Positions 26,708-36,583 are shown, numbered from the stretch's first letter. The stretch is 43,172 nt of DNA from Ancalomicrobiaceae bacterium (GCA_031291595.1 JARLIU010000198.1:1-43172); one strand, 5' to 3'. The notes: a model not told the origin generated them from the sequence alone. Translations and numbers: made by a program.

Positions 26708-27391
26708 TCACTCCGCCGCCCCCTCGACGATGATCACATGCAGGCTGCGCGGCCCGTGCGCGCCCAACAGGATCGTCTGCTCGATGTCGCCGGAGCGCGA
26801 CGGCCCGGTGATGAGGTTCAAATTGCGCGGCATTTCGCCCTTGCCGTAGATGGCGCGCAGCCGATCCCACACCGCTTCGTAGTCGCCGGCGATGTCGGCG
26901 GCGTCGAGCACCACCAGATGGTATTCCGGCAGGAAGGCGAGCGTGGTCGGGTTGTCGGCGCCCGACGTCAGCACCAGCGTGCCGGTCTCGGCGACGCCGG
27001 CGAAGGCATGGGACAGGCCGACCAGATCGTCGCCCTTGCTCGGCCCGGCCGAGACGGTCAGTTGCGGCTGCGTATCCCACGGCAGGTCGGCAAGCCGCGG
27101 ATCGGCGCCGGCGCGGATGACCTGCGGCAGGTTCTTCGCCCTGAGATAGTCGGCGATCGCCGCCGGCACGTCGCCCGCCTCGGCGACGCGGGCCACTGTC
27201 GTCGACACTTTCGCGGCCTCAGCGGCGAACAGGTCGGTGCGGCCGGCCCGATCGCGCTGGCCGCGGAGCGGGATCAGCCCTTTCGGCGGGCGCTGCAGCC
27301 GGTCGGACACATCGGCGCGGCGCGCGATATCGGAGCCTGAGGTCCCCAATGAGCGGCGGATGCGGGCGAGTATGGCGTCCCTGGCGGTCAT
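26708..27391 (-). CDS. lutC: Lactate utilization protein C
   Basis: LutC is part of the LutABC iron-sulfur L-lactate oxidation complex. The 227-residue protein has the LUD domain, with GVAETGTLVLTSG and TLAFLPEYHLVVLDAADI, and ends in ITGPSRSGDIEQTILLGAHGP. I chose the ATG at 27391, which has AAGGGGGAG 5 bases upstream; a TTG at 27409 is a weaker option. It follows lutB with a 14-base gap, so lutA, the DUF29 gene, lutB and lutC form one unit. Confidence 0.95.
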   Translation of the reverse strand: MTARDAILARIRRSLGTSGSDIARRADVSDRLQRPPKGLIPLRGQRDRAGRTDLFAAEAAKVSTTVARVAEAGDVPAAIADYLRAKNLPQVIRAGADPRLADLPWDTQPQLTVSAGPSKGDDLVGLSHAFAGVAETGTLVLTSGADNPTTLAFLPEYHLVVLDAADIAGDYEAVWDRLRAIYGKGEMPRNLNLITGPSRSGDIEQTILLGAHGPRSLHVIIVEGAAE

Positions 27392-27405
27392 CGTCTCCCC
27401 CTTGC

Positions 27406-28899
27406 TCAATGTTTAGCTCCGGCGTGGCCGGGTTTCGCTGCGGCGTGGCCGGGTTTCGCCGCGGCATGGCCGGCGGCTTCGCGGTCGTCCTGGCGCGCCT
27501 TCCACTGGTCGATGAAGGTGCGGCCGGTCGGAACGGCCAAATCGCGGTGTTTCACCCAGCCCCCCGCCAGCAGCATGGAGCTGAGCCGTCCCTTTTTGCC
27601 GCCGATCAAGCGCATCGCGGTCGAGGCAGCACCGACCATCAGCCGATAGAGCAAGGGACGCCGGGCGAAGGCGGCCCACAGCCGCACGGCGACGCGTGGC
27701 ACCGCGGCGCCGAGGTGCTTTTCGAACTCGCGCTCGCGCCAATGCCGCATCATCTTCGGCAGCGGGATGCGCATCGGGCAGACGCTCTCGCAGCGGCCGC
27801 AGAACGTCGAGGCGTTGGGCAGATGCCCGCTGTTGTCGACGCCGATCAGCGTCGGCGTCAATACCGCCCCCATCGGGCCGGGATAGACCCAGCCGTAGGC
27901 GTGGCCGCCGACGGCGTGGTAGACGGGACAATGGTTCATGCAGGCGCCGCAGCGGATGCAGCGCAGCATGTCCTGGAACTCGGTGCCGAGCATGGCCGTG
28001 CGGCCGTTGTCGAGAATGACGACGTGGTACTCGCCGGGCCCGTCGAGGTCGCCCTCGCGGCGCGGCCCAGTCGAAAACGTCGTGTAGACCGACATCTCCT
28101 GGCCGGTCGCCGAGCGCGCGAGCACGCGCATGATCTTGGCGACGTCGTCGAGCGTCGGCACGACCTTTTCGATCGAGGCCAAGACGATGTGCGCCTTGGG
28201 CAGGGTCTGCGTCAGGTCGCCGTTGCCCTCGTTGGTGACGATGACCGAGGTGCCGGTCTCGGCCACGAGGAAATTGGCGCCAGTGAGCCCGACGTCGGCG
28301 GCGAGGAACTGCTCGCGCAGCACCGTGCGCGCTTCGGATAAGAGCGTCACCGGCTCGTCGAGGTTGCGCTTGGGGTCGAGATGCCCGTGCACGCGGCGGA
28401 AGTCGTCGGCGACCTGTTCCTTGGTCAGATGCACCGCCGGCGCGATGATATGGCTCGGCGGCTCGTGGCGGATCTGGATGATGTATTCGCCGAGGTCGGT
28501 TTCCACCGGCCTGACGCCGTGGTCTTCCAGGTAGTCGTTGAGGTCGATCTCTTCCGCCACCATCGACTTCGACTTGGTGATGGTCTTGGCTTTGAGCGAG
28601 CGGCAGATGTCGAGGATGATCGCCCGCGCGTCCTCGGCCGTCTCGGCCCAGTGCACATGCCCGCCCGACGCCGTCACCCGGCGCTCGTAGGCATCGAGAT
28701 AGAGGTCGAGATGGGCGAGCGTGTGGTTCTTGATGTCGCGGGCATCGTCGCGCAAGCGCTCGAACTCGGGCAGTCCGGCGGCGGCCTTTGCCCGCTTGTC
28801 GATGAAGCCGCGCTCGACGTTCAACAGCGCCTTCTGCAGCGTCTTGTTGTTGAGCGCGCTGGCGGCATTGTCCTTGAAGGCGGGCGAGGTGATCTGCAT
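27406..28899 (-). CDS. lutB: Lactate utilization iron-sulfur protein B
   Basis: LutB is the main iron-sulfur subunit of the LutABC lactate oxidation system. The 497-residue protein has an N-terminal LUD domain (about 60-290, with LVAETGTSVIVTNEGNGD). Ferredoxin-like motifs CIRCGACMNHCP and CGRCESVCP follow, then a C-terminal DUF3390-like region. The ATG at 28899 fits the family start ITSPAFKDNA. It ends in an unusual tail of 7-residue repeats, GHAAAKP twice and then GHAGAKH, encoded by 21-bp direct repeats. The DUF29 gene ends 13 bases upstream and lutC starts 14 bases downstream. Confidence 0.95.
   Translation of the reverse strand: MQITSPAFKDNAASALNNKTLQKALLNVERGFIDKRAKAAAGLPEFERLRDDARDIKNHTLAHLDLYLDAYERRVTASGGHVHWAETAEDARAIILDICRSLKAKTITKSKSMVAEEIDLNDYLEDHGVRPVETDLGEYIIQIRHEPPSHIIAPAVHLTKEQVADDFRRVHGHLDPKRNLDEPVTLLSEARTVLREQFLAADVGLTGANFLVAETGTSVIVTNEGNGDLTQTLPKAHIVLASIEKVVPTLDDVAKIMRVLARSATGQEMSVYTTFSTGPRREGDLDGPGEYHVVILDNGRTAMLGTEFQDMLRCIRCGACMNHCPVYHAVGGHAYGWVYPGPMGAVLTPTLIGVDNSGHLPNASTFCGRCESVCPMRIPLPKMMRHWREREFEKHLGAAVPRVAVRLWAAFARRPLLYRLMVGAASTAMRLIGGKKGRLSSMLLAGGWVKHRDLAVPTGRTFIDQWKARQDDREAAGHAAAKPGHAAAKPGHAGAKH
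27421..27462 (-). repeat. 21-bp tandem repeat in the 3' end of lutB
   Basis: Two 21-base units (27421-27441 and 27442-27462) differ at one base. A degenerate third unit (27463-27483) follows. In the lutB frame they give a His/Ala/Lys/Pro tail. Near identity suggests recent slippage, and the copy number may vary between strains. Confidence 0.9.
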
Positions 28900-28912
28900 C
28901 GGGTCTGGCGCC

Positions 28913-29377
28913 TCATTCGGGCAGGAAATCGGGGTCGCGGATCTGGTCGAGCGTCCAGGGGCAGGCGAGAGGAAAAGTGCCGAGCGGAAGGTCGGTCTCG
29001 TCTGCAGCTTCGAGACGAGCGTCGTCATATGCCTCGATCAATAGCCGATCGGCCTGTGCAGAAAGCGCTGGACTGGCCTCTTCCTTCTTGGCGACTTGGC
29101 GACGCTCTCGGCGAAGTGTGTTTCGCCATGAATTGGACTGGTATGACGGCTGATAGCGCCATTTGAGCAGATGAGACAGGATGAGCCGATAGCTGGATAC
29201 CAGTGCGCTTCGTTCGCTGCGTCCCAAGGTCTCCAACTCCTCGATGATATTTGGAAGGTCGGCCTCGTCGAATCGCCCGAGCCGGAGCAGTTCGGCTTGC
29301 TCGTAGGTCCAAGCGTAAAAATCGTCTTCATAATCTGCCGGGGCCGAGAACAGCGGCTTTTCCTTGGCGTGCGCCAT
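28913..29377 (-). CDS. DUF29 family protein between lutA and lutB
   Basis: This 154-residue protein matches the DUF29 family: YEDDFYAWTYEQAELLRLGR, DLPNIIEELETLGRSERSAL, SYRLILSHLLKWRYQP and a C-terminal CPWTLDQIRDPDFLPE. DUF29 proteins are abundant in cyanobacteria and scattered in proteobacteria; no function is established. The ATG at 29377 has a clear GGAGG site 5 bases upstream. Codon use looks less GC-biased than in lutA and lutB. It begins 106 bases after lutA and ends 13 bases before lutB, interrupting an otherwise conserved operon, which suggests a later insertion. Confidence 0.88.
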   Translation of the reverse strand: MAHAKEKPLFSAPADYEDDFYAWTYEQAELLRLGRFDEADLPNIIEELETLGRSERSALVSSYRLILSHLLKWRYQPSYQSNSWRNTLRRERRQVAKKEEASPALSAQADRLLIEAYDDARLEAADETDLPLGTFPLACPWTLDQIRDPDFLPE

Positions 29378-29390
29378 GCGGACCTCCGTC

Positions 29391-29420
29391 ACCAGGATTT
29401 CAGGCACCAGAATTTCAGGC
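29391..29420 (-). repeat. 15-bp direct repeat upstream of the DUF29 gene
   Basis: Two adjacent 15-base copies (29391-29405 and 29406-29420) differ at one base and lie just upstream of the DUF29 ribosome binding site. If translation began at 29428 they would code for PEILV twice, but the GGAGG before 29377 favours the later start. Confidence 0.7.
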
Positions 29421-29483
29421 ATCGGCATCTGACGGCATCTTGCCACGAAACCATGGCCGTTCAACGCGCCGGGCCCGCTCCTT

Positions 29484-30278
29484 CTAGCGCTTCGCCTTGC
29501 CGATCGCCGGCGTATCGGCCATGCCGGCCAGCACCTCGGCGACGTGGCGGACATCGATGTCCCGTCCCTGCCGCTGCAGCTTGCCGGCCATGTTCATCAG
29601 ACAGCCGAGATCGCCGGCCAGAAGCGTCGTTGCGCCGGAGGCGAGAATATGGGCCGTCTTCTTCTCGACGATGGCGTTGGAGATGTCGGGGTACTTGACG
29701 CAGAAGGTGCCGCCGAAGCCGCAGCAGACGTCCGACTGCGCCATCTCCTTCAACTCCAGCCCCTCGACCTGGGCCAGCAGCCGGCGCGGCTGTTCTCTGA
29801 TGCCGAGTTCGCGCAGGCCCGAGCAGGAATCATGATAGGTGACCGTGCCGGCAAAGCGGGCGCCGGTGGTTTCGACGCCCATGACGTCGGTGAGGAACGA
29901 CACCAGTTCGAAGGTCTTCTTCGACAGGCTTTCGGCGCGGGCGCGCCAGGAGGTGCCTTCGTCGAACAGTTCGGCATAGTGCAGCTTGATCATGCCGGCG
30001 CAGGAACCGGACGGGACGACGACGAAGTCGTAAGCCTCGAAGGCGGCGATCACGTTCTGCGCGATGGCGCGGGCATCGGCCCGGTCGCCGGAATTATAGG
30101 CCGGCTGGCCGCAGCAGGTCTGGCTTTCCGGCACCTCGACGCTGCATCCGGCCTGTTCCAACAGTTTGACGGTGGCGAAGCCGATTTCGGGCCGCATCAG
30201 GTCGACGAGGCAGGTGACGAACAGGCCGACACGCGGCTGCGTGGTGCCGGCGACCGCGGGATCTCTCTCTGAGGGCAT
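29484..30278 (-). CDS. lutA: Lactate utilization iron-sulfur protein A
   Basis: LutA is the CCG-domain subunit of LutABC, related to the C-terminal half of GlcF. The 264-residue protein begins RVGLFVTCLVDLMRPEIG and has two cysteine-rich CCG motifs: ESQTCCGQPAYNSGDR and SDVCCGFGGTFCVKYP. HDSCSGLRELGI lies between them. The ATG at 30278 fits the family start, though no strong ribosome binding site is evident. It heads the lut unit and diverges from groES, sharing about 290 bases of upstream sequence, including the CIRCE operator. Confidence 0.95.
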   Translation of the reverse strand: MPSERDPAVAGTTQPRVGLFVTCLVDLMRPEIGFATVKLLEQAGCSVEVPESQTCCGQPAYNSGDRADARAIAQNVIAAFEAYDFVVVPSGSCAGMIKLHYAELFDEGTSWRARAESLSKKTFELVSFLTDVMGVETTGARFAGTVTYHDSCSGLRELGIREQPRRLLAQVEGLELKEMAQSDVCCGFGGTFCVKYPDISNAIVEKKTAHILASGATTLLAGDLGCLMNMAGKLQRQGRDIDVRHVAEVLAGMADTPAIGKAKR

Positions 30279-30458
30279 CGTCAAGGGGCGTATCCGTTGT
30301 TGGCGGTGATGGGCCGCGGCCGGAATCCTTAGCAAATCCGGATACCGTTCCATAGCGCAAATGCTTGGGTGCTCCGGATGATCCGCGGAAACCGCAGGGC
30401 AGCCATCGCGTTGCGGCCCGCGTCGTCGCCCGGTCCGTACAGCTGTTGCCGCAATTGT

Positions 30459-30485
30459 CTGGCACTCCAACTCCCAGAGTGCTAA
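30459..30485 (+). promoter_or_regulatory. CIRCE operator upstream of groES
   Basis: CTGGCACTC, nine bases, then GAGTGCTAA (30459-30467, 30477-30485). The right arm matches the CIRCE consensus exactly and the left arm differs at two positions from TTAGCACTC. This is the binding site of the heat-shock repressor HrcA. It lies 84 bases before the groES start. Confidence 0.93.
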
Positions 30486-30569
30486 CACCATCGCCGACAG
30501 ACGCGGCGGCCGGAGAGGTTCCGAACCGCCTGCGCCGCATTTACCCTGCCGTTTGGAGAGGATTGACCC

Positions 30570-30869
30570 ATGGCCAGCACGTCCCGCTTCCGTCCGCTGC
30601 ATGATCGCGTTGTCGTCAAGCGCATCGAAGCCGAACAAAAGACCGCAGGCGGCATCATCATTCCCGATACCGCCAAAGAGAAGCCGCAGGAAGGCGAAAT
30701 CGTCGCCGCCGGTCCTGGCGCGCGCGATGAGGCCGGCAAGCTCGTCGCCCTCGAAGTCAAGGCCGGCGACCGCGTGCTGTTCGGCAAGTGGTCCGGCACC
30801 GAGGTCAAGATCGACGGCCAGGACCTGCTGATCATGAAGGAAGGCGACATCCTCGGCATCATCGGCTGA
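30570..30869 (+). CDS. groS: Co-chaperonin GroES
   Basis: GroES is the heptameric lid of the GroEL chaperonin. The 99-residue protein shows [14 protein letters not shown] at the N-terminus, the mobile loop [19 protein letters not shown], and the C-terminal [14 protein letters not shown]. The ATG at 30570 follows TTGGAGAGGA. groEL starts 97 bases after its stop, so this is the standard groESL operon, here repressed through CIRCE. Confidence 0.99.
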   Translation: MASTSRFRPLHDRVVVKRIEAEQKTAGGIIIPDTAKEKPQEGEIVAAGPGARDEAGKLVALEVKAGDRVLFGKWSGTEVKIDGQDLLIMKEGDILGIIG

Positions 30870-30942
30870 GCTGGCGTGTCCAAAGCGCCGGGACCGCCCC
30901 GGCGCCATTCCGGGCGGACCGACCATTTCACCCATCCGTTGA

Positions 30943-32607
<1,665 letters not shown>

Positions 32608-32645
32608 GACAGTCCATCCAGCTCGCCACGGTTCGGCACAACGAC

Positions 32646-32673
32646 AAAGGGCGCCCACACGGCGCCCTTTTTG
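32646..32673 (+). terminator. Rho-independent terminator after groEL
   Basis: A 10-base-pair perfect stem AAAGGGCGCC / GGCGCCCTTT (32646-32655 and 32661-32670) with loop CACAC runs into a T-rich tail. It ends the groESL operon. Confidence 0.92.
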
Positions 32674-32716
32674 TTGTCGGCAGTTGGTGTTGTCGGCAGC
32701 AGGCAGCGACGACCGC

Positions 32717-32868
32717 CCGGCAGCCAGCCCCGGCCGCTTACTGGAGTTCGCGGCGTTCGCAGGTCAAAACGCTTCACCGGGGCGTCTTGCCGGCAGCCAG
32801 CCCGGCCGCTCACATGAATTCGCGGCGTTCGCAGGTCAAAACGCCCCACCGGGGCGTTTTGCCGGCAG
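32717..32868. repeat. Tandem 72-73-bp repeat, each unit carrying a bidirectional terminator hairpin
   Basis: Two direct copies start at 32717 and 32790, and a third starts at 32862 but holds only the first CCGGCAG. The copies share long identical blocks (for example the GCGGCGTTCGCAGGTCAAAA segment). Copy 2 ends in a perfect hairpin AAAACGCCCC / GGGGCGTTTT with loop ACC (32838-32860), a terminator in both directions. Copy 1 has the same hairpin with substitutions that mostly keep pairing as G-U. It lies between groEL and the convergent CopZ-like gene. Confidence 0.9.
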
Positions 32869-32886
32869 CTTTGCTGCCGTCACTGC

Positions 32887-33081
32887 TCACTCCTTCACGT
32901 CATAGCCGGCCGCTTCGATCGCGGCGACCAACGCCTCGGACGAAAGCTCGGACTCGATTTCGACGCGTCCGCTCGGCAGGTCGATCGACACCTTGGCGAC
33001 CGGATCGGCCCGCAGAAGCGCCGATTCCACCGACTTCACGCAGCCGGAACAGGACATTCCCTCAACCTGCAGCGTTTGCAT
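32887..33081 (-). CDS. Small heavy-metal-associated domain protein (CopZ-like)
   Basis: This 64-residue protein is a single HMA domain with the metal motif MSCSGC (Cys11 and Cys14), the fold of copper chaperones such as CopZ and of MerP. It probably carries Cu(I) to a P-type ATPase, but no ATPase is adjacent. The ATG at 33081 has GAGGAG 8 bases upstream; the GTG-type extension to 33105 has no support. Confidence 0.93.
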   Translation of the reverse strand: MQTLQVEGMSCSGCVKSVESALLRADPVAKVSIDLPSGRVEIESELSSEALVAAIEAAGYDVKE

Positions 33082-33346
33082 CCGTACCACTCCTCTCGTC
33101 GCCAAACTGCCTCAGCTGCCTCACCTTAGCACCGCGCCCGTCGGCTGCTTTGATCTCTGCAAATCCGCCGCAGGTTTGCGAGCGCGTACCGGAAACCGGC
33201 ATTCGTCCGCCGATGTGGACAGGCCTGGAGCGGGAAGGCGAAAAGAGCAGGCGGCTTTCGCCATCCCGCTCTAACTCATTGATGCCGATCGCGTTCATGC
33301 GTTTTGACCCGAACAGGCCCAAACTCATCGCGATCTGGCGACCGAC

Positions 33347-34603
33347 TCAAGTCCGCAATTGTGACGGCGGCGGACCGGCAGGTACCACCCGGCGGCGTGC
33401 GGACATCAGCCAACGCGTCGCGCCCGCCCCGAGGACGCCGACGGCGACGACCGCGACCGCGAGCAGCGGCCGGAAGGCGAACCAGACGACGGCGATGGTC
33501 AGGGGGGCGACAACCAGCGTCAGCGATAGCGCCCCCAGGACTGCGCCGAAACCGACCAGACCGCCGAGGACAGGGATCAGGTCGGCAAATACGCTCAGCG
33601 GCGTGAAGATCAGCGCAAATCCGATCAGAACGGCCAGCGTGCCGCCGGCGCGGAGCAGCCAGGTCAGCCCGGTGTTCTCGTGCTTGGGGTCGGCGAACAC
33701 CTCGCCGAGGCCGAGACGACCGGGAAGGATCGTCGCGATGACGTCGCCCGCCTTGGTTTGATAGCCGGCGAAACCCGCCCCGCTCTGGCGCGCCACCACG
33801 GTCAGATCGCCGACCGGCGCCATCCGATAGGAGATGCGGAGATCGCCGACCTGCGGCAGAGCCGAGTTGGCGCCGACGAACACGGCATTGTCGATCTGGG
33901 ATACCGGATGGCCGAGCACCGCCTGCAGCTTCGGCAAGGCACCGGCATCGACGGCAACCGGATCGACGGCCGGCAAGTGCGACAGCAGGGCGTCGGGCAG
34001 GGCAAAGCCGCCGAGCCTGGCGTCCTTGGCGACGATCGTCTTCTCAGTCACGGCGAACGGCGGATTGGCGTGGTTGAGCGGCTGGCGGAAGCCGCTCGAA
34101 TCGATCGGCCGCGCCGACCAGATCTTCGAATAGGAATAGGTCTTCGTCTTGGTTTCGCCACCGCCGAGCTGCGTCTGCGTCGTCGTGTCTTCGTGCTGCT
34201 GCCACTGGAACATCTCGACCTTGCGGGCGAGAACCACGGCCTTTGCGGTTACCTGGAAGTCGGGATCGGCGAGGAGCGAATCGGTGGTGGCCCGGCCGAC
34301 GACATGCACCAGCCGGCCGTCGTTGCCGGGCAGCGGTGCGGCGGCATCGGCCTCGATCGCCGCGCCGCGCCCCTCCGCCAGTGAACGAGCGGTTGTAACC
34401 GACCTACTCTCATTCAAAACGAGCACAACAACGCCGCCGACAATCAGGACTATGCCAATGAGGACGCCGGCCAGCGCCCGTCCAAGGCGGGAAAGCCAGG
34501 AGGCCTCCGTCGTTTCGACGACGGACTCGCCATCGGGACGATCTGCGGCGGAACCGGTGCCGATGTCCGATATCGGCTGCACAAACTCATCGCCATCCGC
34601 CAT
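33347..34603 (-). CDS. TMEM43 family membrane protein
   Basis: This 418-residue protein matches the TMEM43 (LUMA) family, known from an animal nuclear-envelope protein and scattered in bacteria, where its role is unknown. One transmembrane helix lies at about residues 42-64 and is followed by LNESRSV, typical of the family. A long soluble segment then has EMFQWQQHEDTTTQT, TYSYSKIWSARPIDSSGFR and NPP. Three or four helices at about 315-400 close the protein. The ATG at 34603 is preceded by GGGAGG. It is divergent from the TipF-like gene, with 285 bases between them that are poorer in GC. Confidence 0.85.
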   Translation of the reverse strand: MADGDEFVQPISDIGTGSAADRPDGESVVETTEASWLSRLGRALAGVLIGIVLIVGGVVVLVLNESRSVTTARSLAEGRGAAIEADAAAPLPGNDGRLVHVVGRATTDSLLADPDFQVTAKAVVLARKVEMFQWQQHEDTTTQTQLGGGETKTKTYSYSKIWSARPIDSSGFRQPLNHANPPFAVTEKTIVAKDARLGGFALPDALLSHLPAVDPVAVDAGALPKLQAVLGHPVSQIDNAVFVGANSALPQVGDLRISYRMAPVGDLTVVARQSGAGFAGYQTKAGDVIATILPGRLGLGEVFADPKHENTGLTWLLRAGGTLAVLIGFALIFTPLSVFADLIPVLGGLVGFGAVLGALSLTLVVAPLTIAVVWFAFRPLLAVAVVAVGVLGAGATRWLMSARRRVVPAGPPPSQLRT

Positions 34604-34888
34604 GTCCGCCTCCCTCGAGTCCAGGCGCCCACGGTTGCGACGAAGGCGTCCGAGGCCCTCGTACGTCGCTGACAAGCTTAGAACATCCTTGGCGTTTGTA
34701 CTCTGCGAAAATTTCCGAAAGCCGGCATATGACGATTATGATTCTTTATGTCGATTTGTTGCGTCGATTGACGTTGGAAAACCTCAAACCGATACGGATT
34801 GCGGTTGGCCATCTCGGTGTGAATCACGCATATTGGCGACGGAATAGTCAGTCCCGCTCGCGTCAACGTCCCAAAACGGGCCGCCCAG

Positions 34889-36550
34889 ATGAGCCGATTC
34901 GCCGACCTGTTTGTTGCCACCTGTATTGTCGCCGTCTCGACGTCGGTCGGCATGGTGCTTTTCTATCAGTTGGAACTGCCATCAACGCTGGCGGTTGCGA
35001 TAGTGCTCGCGCTTTTGTTGGTGCTGATGCTGGTCAACTTCCGCAACTTGCGGCAGCAGGACCGGGCGACCTTGGATGATTCGGTCGACCGGCTGGGCCG
35101 CCGGCTCGACCAGGTGACGGCCGATCTCGACAGCATGGAGCGGCGGCTCAGCAGTATCGAGACCAACACGCCGCGCCGGACCCGCCAGGAGATGGAACCG
35201 GTGGTTGCCGAGGTCGAAGTCATCGGCGCGCTGATCCGCCAGTTGGTCGAGACGGTGGCGGACCTCGAGGCGCAGATCGGCGGCAGCACCGGATCGCAGC
35301 GAGCCATGCCGAACACGCATGACAGGCCGTCGCTGGTGGCGAGCCCGGCGCCGAACCTGATGGCGGCGATGGCCGCTGCCGGCGATCTGGTGCCCAAGCG
35401 CTTCGCTCAACTCGGCGAGAAGGGCTTCCTTGAGCTGGTGCGGTCGTCGATCGAGGCCAACCGCATCGACGTGCACCTGCAGCCGATCGTCACCCTGCCG
35501 CAACGCAAGATCCGGTTCTACGAGGCGCTGACCCGGCTCAGGACCGCCGATGGCGAGACCATCTATCCGGCCGACTACATCCCGCTGGCCGAAAAGGCCG
35601 GGGTGATGCCATCGCTCGACAACCAGATTCTCGCCCGCTCGCTACAGATCCTGAAGCGGCTGACGCAGCGCACCAAGGATGTCGGCATCTTCTGCAACGT
35701 GTCGACCACGAGTCTCGGCGACGGGCAGTTCTTCCCGGGGTTCCTGAAGTTTCTTACCGCCAACAAGGAACTCGCCGACGAGTTGATCTTCGAATTTGCG
35801 CAATCGCCGCTGAAGACGCTGGGCCCGCTCGAATACGAGGGCCTCAGAGCCATTCAGGGCCTCGGCTTCCGGTTTTCCATCGACCAGGTATCGGACCTCA
35901 GGTCCAGCTTCCAGTTTCTGGCCGATCGCGGCTTCCGCTACGTGAAGATCTCCGCCGAACGCATGCTGAATGGCGGACAGGCGCTGGCGAGCGACATCCA
36001 TCCAGCCGATTTGGCGCATTTCTTCTCGCGTGCCGGCATGGAGCTGATCGTCGACCGGATCGAGAGCGAGACCCAGGTCGTCGACGTCCTCGACTATTCC
36101 GTCAAGTACGGCCAGGGCTTCCTGTTCGCGCCGCCGCGCCCGGTGAAGACCGAAATCTTCGCCGCCAATGCCGACGTACCACAACCAAAGCCGGCGGAAG
36201 ACGCCATTCCCGTGTTGCCGAGCGTGCCGGTGCGGCCGGTTGCGCCGCCGACTGCGCCGCGGCGGGCCATGATGTCGACAACCGCCCAGGGTGGAGCCTC
36301 CGGGCCGGGCGACCTGCGGCAGCCGCCAGCTGCTGCGGCCGCCGATCTGCGTCCGTCGACGGCAGCGACGGTTGGCGACCTGCGACAGCCGCTATCGGGC
36401 ATCCCGGGCGAACTTCGCCAGCAATCGGGCGGCAGTGGCGGACGGCGTGCCCCCGGGCAGACGCCGCAAGGTCCGCCCGCCGCCGAAGCCCCGCCGCGCG
36501 GCAATGCCATCGCGCAGATGATCGAACGGCGTACGAGTTCAACCGTCTGA
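34889..36550 (+). CDS. TipF-like membrane protein with degenerate EAL domain
   Basis: This 553-residue protein has two N-terminal transmembrane helices (about 6-28 and 32-50), a coiled coil (55-130) and an EAL domain (about 180-415), the layout of Caulobacter TipF, a c-di-GMP receptor for flagellar placement. The EAL motif (E212-A-L) remains, but the metal loop DDFGTG is replaced by IDQVSDLRSS (331-340) and AEGxE by VDRIESE. I infer it binds rather than hydrolyses c-di-GMP. The tail (420-553) is Pro/Ala/Gly-rich with four imperfect DLRQP or ELRQQ repeats. The ATG at 34889 fits. The neighbouring cheY and cheZ support a motility role. Confidence 0.8.
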   Translation: MSRFADLFVATCIVAVSTSVGMVLFYQLELPSTLAVAIVLALLLVLMLVNFRNLRQQDRATLDDSVDRLGRRLDQVTADLDSMERRLSSIETNTPRRTRQEMEPVVAEVEVIGALIRQLVETVADLEAQIGGSTGSQRAMPNTHDRPSLVASPAPNLMAAMAAAGDLVPKRFAQLGEKGFLELVRSSIEANRIDVHLQPIVTLPQRKIRFYEALTRLRTADGETIYPADYIPLAEKAGVMPSLDNQILARSLQILKRLTQRTKDVGIFCNVSTTSLGDGQFFPGFLKFLTANKELADELIFEFAQSPLKTLGPLEYEGLRAIQGLGFRFSIDQVSDLRSSFQFLADRGFRYVKISAERMLNGGQALASDIHPADLAHFFSRAGMELIVDRIESETQVVDVLDYSVKYGQGFLFAPPRPVKTEIFAANADVPQPKPAEDAIPVLPSVPVRPVAPPTAPRRAMMSTTAQGGASGPGDLRQPPAAAAADLRPSTAATVGDLRQPLSGIPGELRQQSGGSGGRRAPGQTPQGPPAAEAPPRGNAIAQMIERRTSSTV

Positions 36551-36583
36551 CCCGACGGGTGGCCGGCCGAGGCCAACGCCAAA

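Noticed and set aside
32717-32868. Tandem repeats considered as a CRISPR array
   Set aside because: There are only two copies of about 72 bp that are contiguous with no spacers, each carries a terminator hairpin, and no cas genes are present.
33062-33328. A small minus-strand open frame (88 codons) upstream of the CopZ-like gene
   Set aside because: It overlaps the true start and ribosome binding site of the CopZ-like gene and has no recognisable family; the part around 33225-33320 may be a dispersed repeat but I could not find a second copy here.
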